Of a stretch of 64,000 nt of DNA, positions 61,821 to 64,000 are shown in pieces. The stretch spans positions 1,798,001 to 1,862,000 of the forward strand of contig NZ_CP054212.1 in the NCBI RefSeq assembly GCF_013285385.1, written 5' to 3'. The number at the start of each line of letters is the position of its first letter. Position 1 is the stretch's first letter. Both the position numbers and the translations under genes were made by a program. Below the pieces are notes generated by a model that saw only the letters and a list, made by a program, of their open reading frames with translations, searched no databases and was not told the origin of the DNA. Origin of the DNA: Paramixta manurensis. Lineage in GTDB: Bacteria; Pseudomonadota; Gammaproteobacteria; Enterobacterales; Enterobacteriaceae.

Positions 61821-62957
61821 TTAGCGCTTCTGCGGCTTACCGGAAAATAAAAACTTCAGCAGCGGAATACGCAAATGGATCTCGTACACAATAAACGCGA
61901 TACCGAAGACAAACAGCAGCCCGCCGAGGAAACCCAATGTATTATTGGTGATGTGCGGGGTAATAAAAATCCCGTACAACAGCGTCAACGGGTGGTGCAC
62001 CAGGTAAATAAACAACGACGCATTGACCAGGTAAGTAATGCGCGGCGAGTGTGAGTTTAACCAGCGATGCCCAAAGGCGAACACCGCATTCACCATCCAA
62101 ATCCCCATCAGCATGGTTATCAACGTATCGAGCTCATATAACCAGCCTTCACCGCTGCTGTAGCGTTGGTTGGCTAAATAAGCCAAAAAGGCCAGCAGTG
62201 CGCCGAAGCAGACCAGCGGGTTTGTTTTCACGAACAACGCTTTGATCGCCGGATATTTCCAGGCCATTGCGCCAAGGAAAAAGAACGGCAGATAGAACAG
62301 CGTTTGCATCACCGCCACGCTAAATAGGCCATCCATCAGTAAATTAGGCTGGAAAATAAACACCAGGCGCCGTACGCATCCCCAGAAAACACCATACAGC
62401 AAGAAAAGCAGGCTCAGTTTTCCCCACGTCAGGTCGGAATAATCGGTTTTTTCTTTGCCCGGCGCTGGCGTTTGGCGCAGCCATTTAAACATCAGCAGGC
62501 CAAAGACGGTGAGGATAACCAGCACCAGCAAGAACCAGAGATGCGAGATAAGATGCCAGGAAAGCGTGTTGTATTTTTGCGCCAGGCTAAAATGTGCCCA
62601 GTCGCCAATCGTTGGCGTCCAGTCGCGGATCAAAAAAAACTGCGGCAAAGTTAACAACGGAATCGCGGTTAACAGTGGGATGCCGACGCGCTCCACACGG
62701 ACTTTTAACCAGCGTTGAGGCTGATAACGCAGATAGAGCATGTAAGAAAAATAACCTGAAATAACAAAGAAGACCTGCATGCGAAAAGCATGAATAAAGT
62801 CATTTAACACGGTGAGCCACAGGGTGGGTTCCGCGCTGTTCACCGACCATTGATGGCTGGAGTAGATCAACGATATATGGAAAGGAACACCCAATAACAT
62901 CAAATATGCGCGGATTGAATCCAGGAAATATTCACGTTGCTGTATTTTTGTACTCAT
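61821..62957 (-). CDS. opgC: Glucan succinyltransferase OpgC
   Basis: 378-aa inner-membrane acyltransferase with about ten helices. N-terminal pattern YFLDSIRAYLMLLGVPFHISLIY is typical of OpgC (MdoC), which adds succinyl groups to osmoregulated periplasmic glucans. ATG at 62957. Divergent from opgG, the usual E. coli order. Confidence 0.93.
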   Translation of the reverse strand: MSTKIQQREYFLDSIRAYLMLLGVPFHISLIYSSHQWSVNSAEPTLWLTVLNDFIHAFRMQVFFVISGYFSYMLYLRYQPQRWLKVRVERVGIPLLTAIPLLTLPQFFLIRDWTPTIGDWAHFSLAQKYNTLSWHLISHLWFLLVLVILTVFGLLMFKWLRQTPAPGKEKTDYSDLTWGKLSLLFLLYGVFWGCVRRLVFIFQPNLLMDGLFSVAVMQTLFYLPFFFLGAMAWKYPAIKALFVKTNPLVCFGALLAFLAYLANQRYSSGEGWLYELDTLITMLMGIWMVNAVFAFGHRWLNSHSPRITYLVNASLFIYLVHHPLTLLYGIFITPHITNNTLGFLGGLLFVFGIAFIVYEIHLRIPLLKFLFSGKPQKR

Positions 62958-63210
62958 AATTATCCAGGTTTGCTGCGTTTTAATGTCCCGGTTTTACCCT
63001 AAACCAGGCTAAAGCTTGCGGCTTACTGTACCGGAGTAAACGGCGGTATACTATCAGCCTAATCCGTATCGGCTAAATCTTTGAAAGCCGGATGGTAATT
63101 TGGCCCGCTTTGGGAACAAAACGACGGTCATACTGTCGGAATGCGCAATAATCCATTAATATGGATGGAGTTGATTTAAGCACACGAAAGGGGGGGATGT
63201 GCTGTCTAAA
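62958..63210. promoter_or_regulatory. Divergent opgC/opgG control region
   Basis: About 250 bp between the divergent glucan genes, expected to hold both promoters; opgGH is osmoregulated in E. coli. A G-rich tract AAAGGGGGGG is at 63187-63196 next to the possible starts of opgG. No gene seen. Confidence 0.55.
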
Positions 63211-64000
63211 ATGAAAAATAAACCGGAACTGATGAAGTTGCGCTGGGTGGGCGCAGCGGTTCTACTTGCCATGTATGCCAACAACGGTTGGGCATTCGGC
63301 ATTGACGATGTCGCAAAACAGGCAAAAACGTTGGCCGGGAAGAGCTTTGAAGCGCCGAAAAGCAATCTGCCCTCACAGCTTCGCGACATGAAATTCGCTG
63401 ATTATCAGCAGATCCAGTTTAATCACAACAAGGCGTACTGGAATAAGTTAAAGACCCCGTTCAAGCTTGAGTTTTACCATCAAGGGATGTATTTCGATAC
63501 GCCGGTAAAACTGCATGAAGTGACCGCGAACACGGTGCGTGAAATCAAATACAACCCGGATTATTTTAATTTCGGTAATGTAAAACACGATCCCGAAACC
63601 GTCAAAAACCTCGGTTATGCGGGTTTTAAAGTGCTTTACACACTGAATGATAAAAAGAAAGAAGATGAGATCGCCAGTTATCTCGGCGCGAGCTATTTTC
63701 GTGTTATTGGCGCCGGCCAGGTTTACGGTCTCTCCTCACGCGGTTTAGCGATCGATACGGCGTTACCGTCCGGCGAAGAGTTCCCGCGCTTTAAAGAGTT
63801 CTGGATTGAGCGGCCAAAACCGCAGGATAAGCAGCTCGTGATCTATGCGTTGCTGGATTCGCCGCGTGCGGCGGGCGCGTATCGCTTTGTGATCCATCCA
63901 GGTAAAGAGAGCGTGGTTGATGTGCAGTCCAAAGTTTATCTGCGTGACAAAGTGGGTAAATTGGGCGTGGCGCCGTTAACCAGTATGTTCTTGTTTGGCC
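63211..64000 (+). CDS. opgG: Glucans biosynthesis protein OpgG (5' part)
   Basis: Periplasmic protein needed to build osmoregulated periplasmic glucans, working with the OpgH synthase. The window cuts it after about 263 codons (E. coli full length is about 511). Signal peptide LRWVGAAVLLAMYANNGWA, then SNLPSQLRDMKFADYQQIQFNHNKAYWN and GASYFRVIGAGQVYGLSSRGLAIDTALPSGEEFPRFKEFW (both in outline) match OpgG closely. The start is uncertain: ATG at 63211, ATG at 63232 (the E. coli-like position) or GTG at 63199 close behind a G-rich ribosome site. Partial gene at the right edge. Confidence 0.93.
   Translation, partial: MKNKPELMKLRWVGAAVLLAMYANNGWAFGIDDVAKQAKTLAGKSFEAPKSNLPSQLRDMKFADYQQIQFNHNKAYWNKLKTPFKLEFYHQGMYFDTPVKLHEVTANTVREIKYNPDYFNFGNVKHDPETVKNLGYAGFKVLYTLNDKKKEDEIASYLGASYFRVIGAGQVYGLSSRGLAIDTALPSGEEFPRFKEFWIERPKPQDKQLVIYALLDSPRAAGAYRFVIHPGKESVVDVQSKVYLRDKVGKLGVAPLTSMFLFG

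Overview
The window looks like a chromosome segment of an Enterobacterales species, most likely in Erwiniaceae (Pantoea, Mixta or Erwinia type). This rests on the conserved yecF-uvrY-uvrC-pgsA-glyW-cysT-leuZ order, on clsC-opgC-opgG at the right end, and on protein sequences close to E. coli; the genus is an inference.

Left end (1-6126): a solo LuxI-type acyl-homoserine-lactone synthase and a GlpM-family membrane protein sit where E. coli carries sdiA. They are followed by yecF, the response regulator uvrY (UUG start), uvrC, pgsA and a three-tRNA operon (Gly, Cys, Leu).

6.4-25.4 kb: directly after leuZ lies a complete contractile phage tail with its own control and lysis genes. It has no integrase, replication, terminase, portal, protease or capsid gene, so it reads as a tailocin (phage-tail-like bacteriocin). 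The order is: repressor, a control cassette ending in a Q-type antiterminator, two terminators, two holin-like genes, GH19 endolysin, Rz/Rz1, neck, sheath, tube, tail chaperone with a lambda-like -1 frameshift, tape measure, baseplate, spike, and fibre genes including an SGNH esterase. Two near-identical promoter/terminator modules flank the control cassette, which suggests antitermination as the switch. The lysis genes look lambdoid, while the tail genes are visibly AT-richer and resemble the DUF3383/DUF4054/Gp138 class of small myovirus tails.

25.4-38.6 kb: metabolic and transport genes. These are a membrane PQQ dehydrogenase, a YoaK-family protein, a SulP transporter, a Tat-exported amidohydrolase behind a LysR regulator, and a MarR-led three-gene drug-efflux operon (MFS, HlyD, outer-membrane factor). 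A lone lipoprotein gene with a good promoter follows.

38.8-52.3 kb: a 16-gene aryl polyene (APE) pigment operon, apeC to apeR, almost every gene overlapping or touching the next. It encodes a type II-like polyketide machinery (ACPs, ketosynthases, chain-length factor, reductase, dehydratases, aryl ligase) and the transferases, LolA-like protein and MMPL transporter expected to place the pigment in the outer membrane.

52.3-64 kb: a higBA toxin-antitoxin pair, a TonB-dependent siderophore receptor, sodC with a DUF3455 gene, a PAS-PAS-GGDEF-EAL protein with one altered EAL residue, two tiny membrane-protein ORFs, clsC, opgC, and opgG cut by the window edge.
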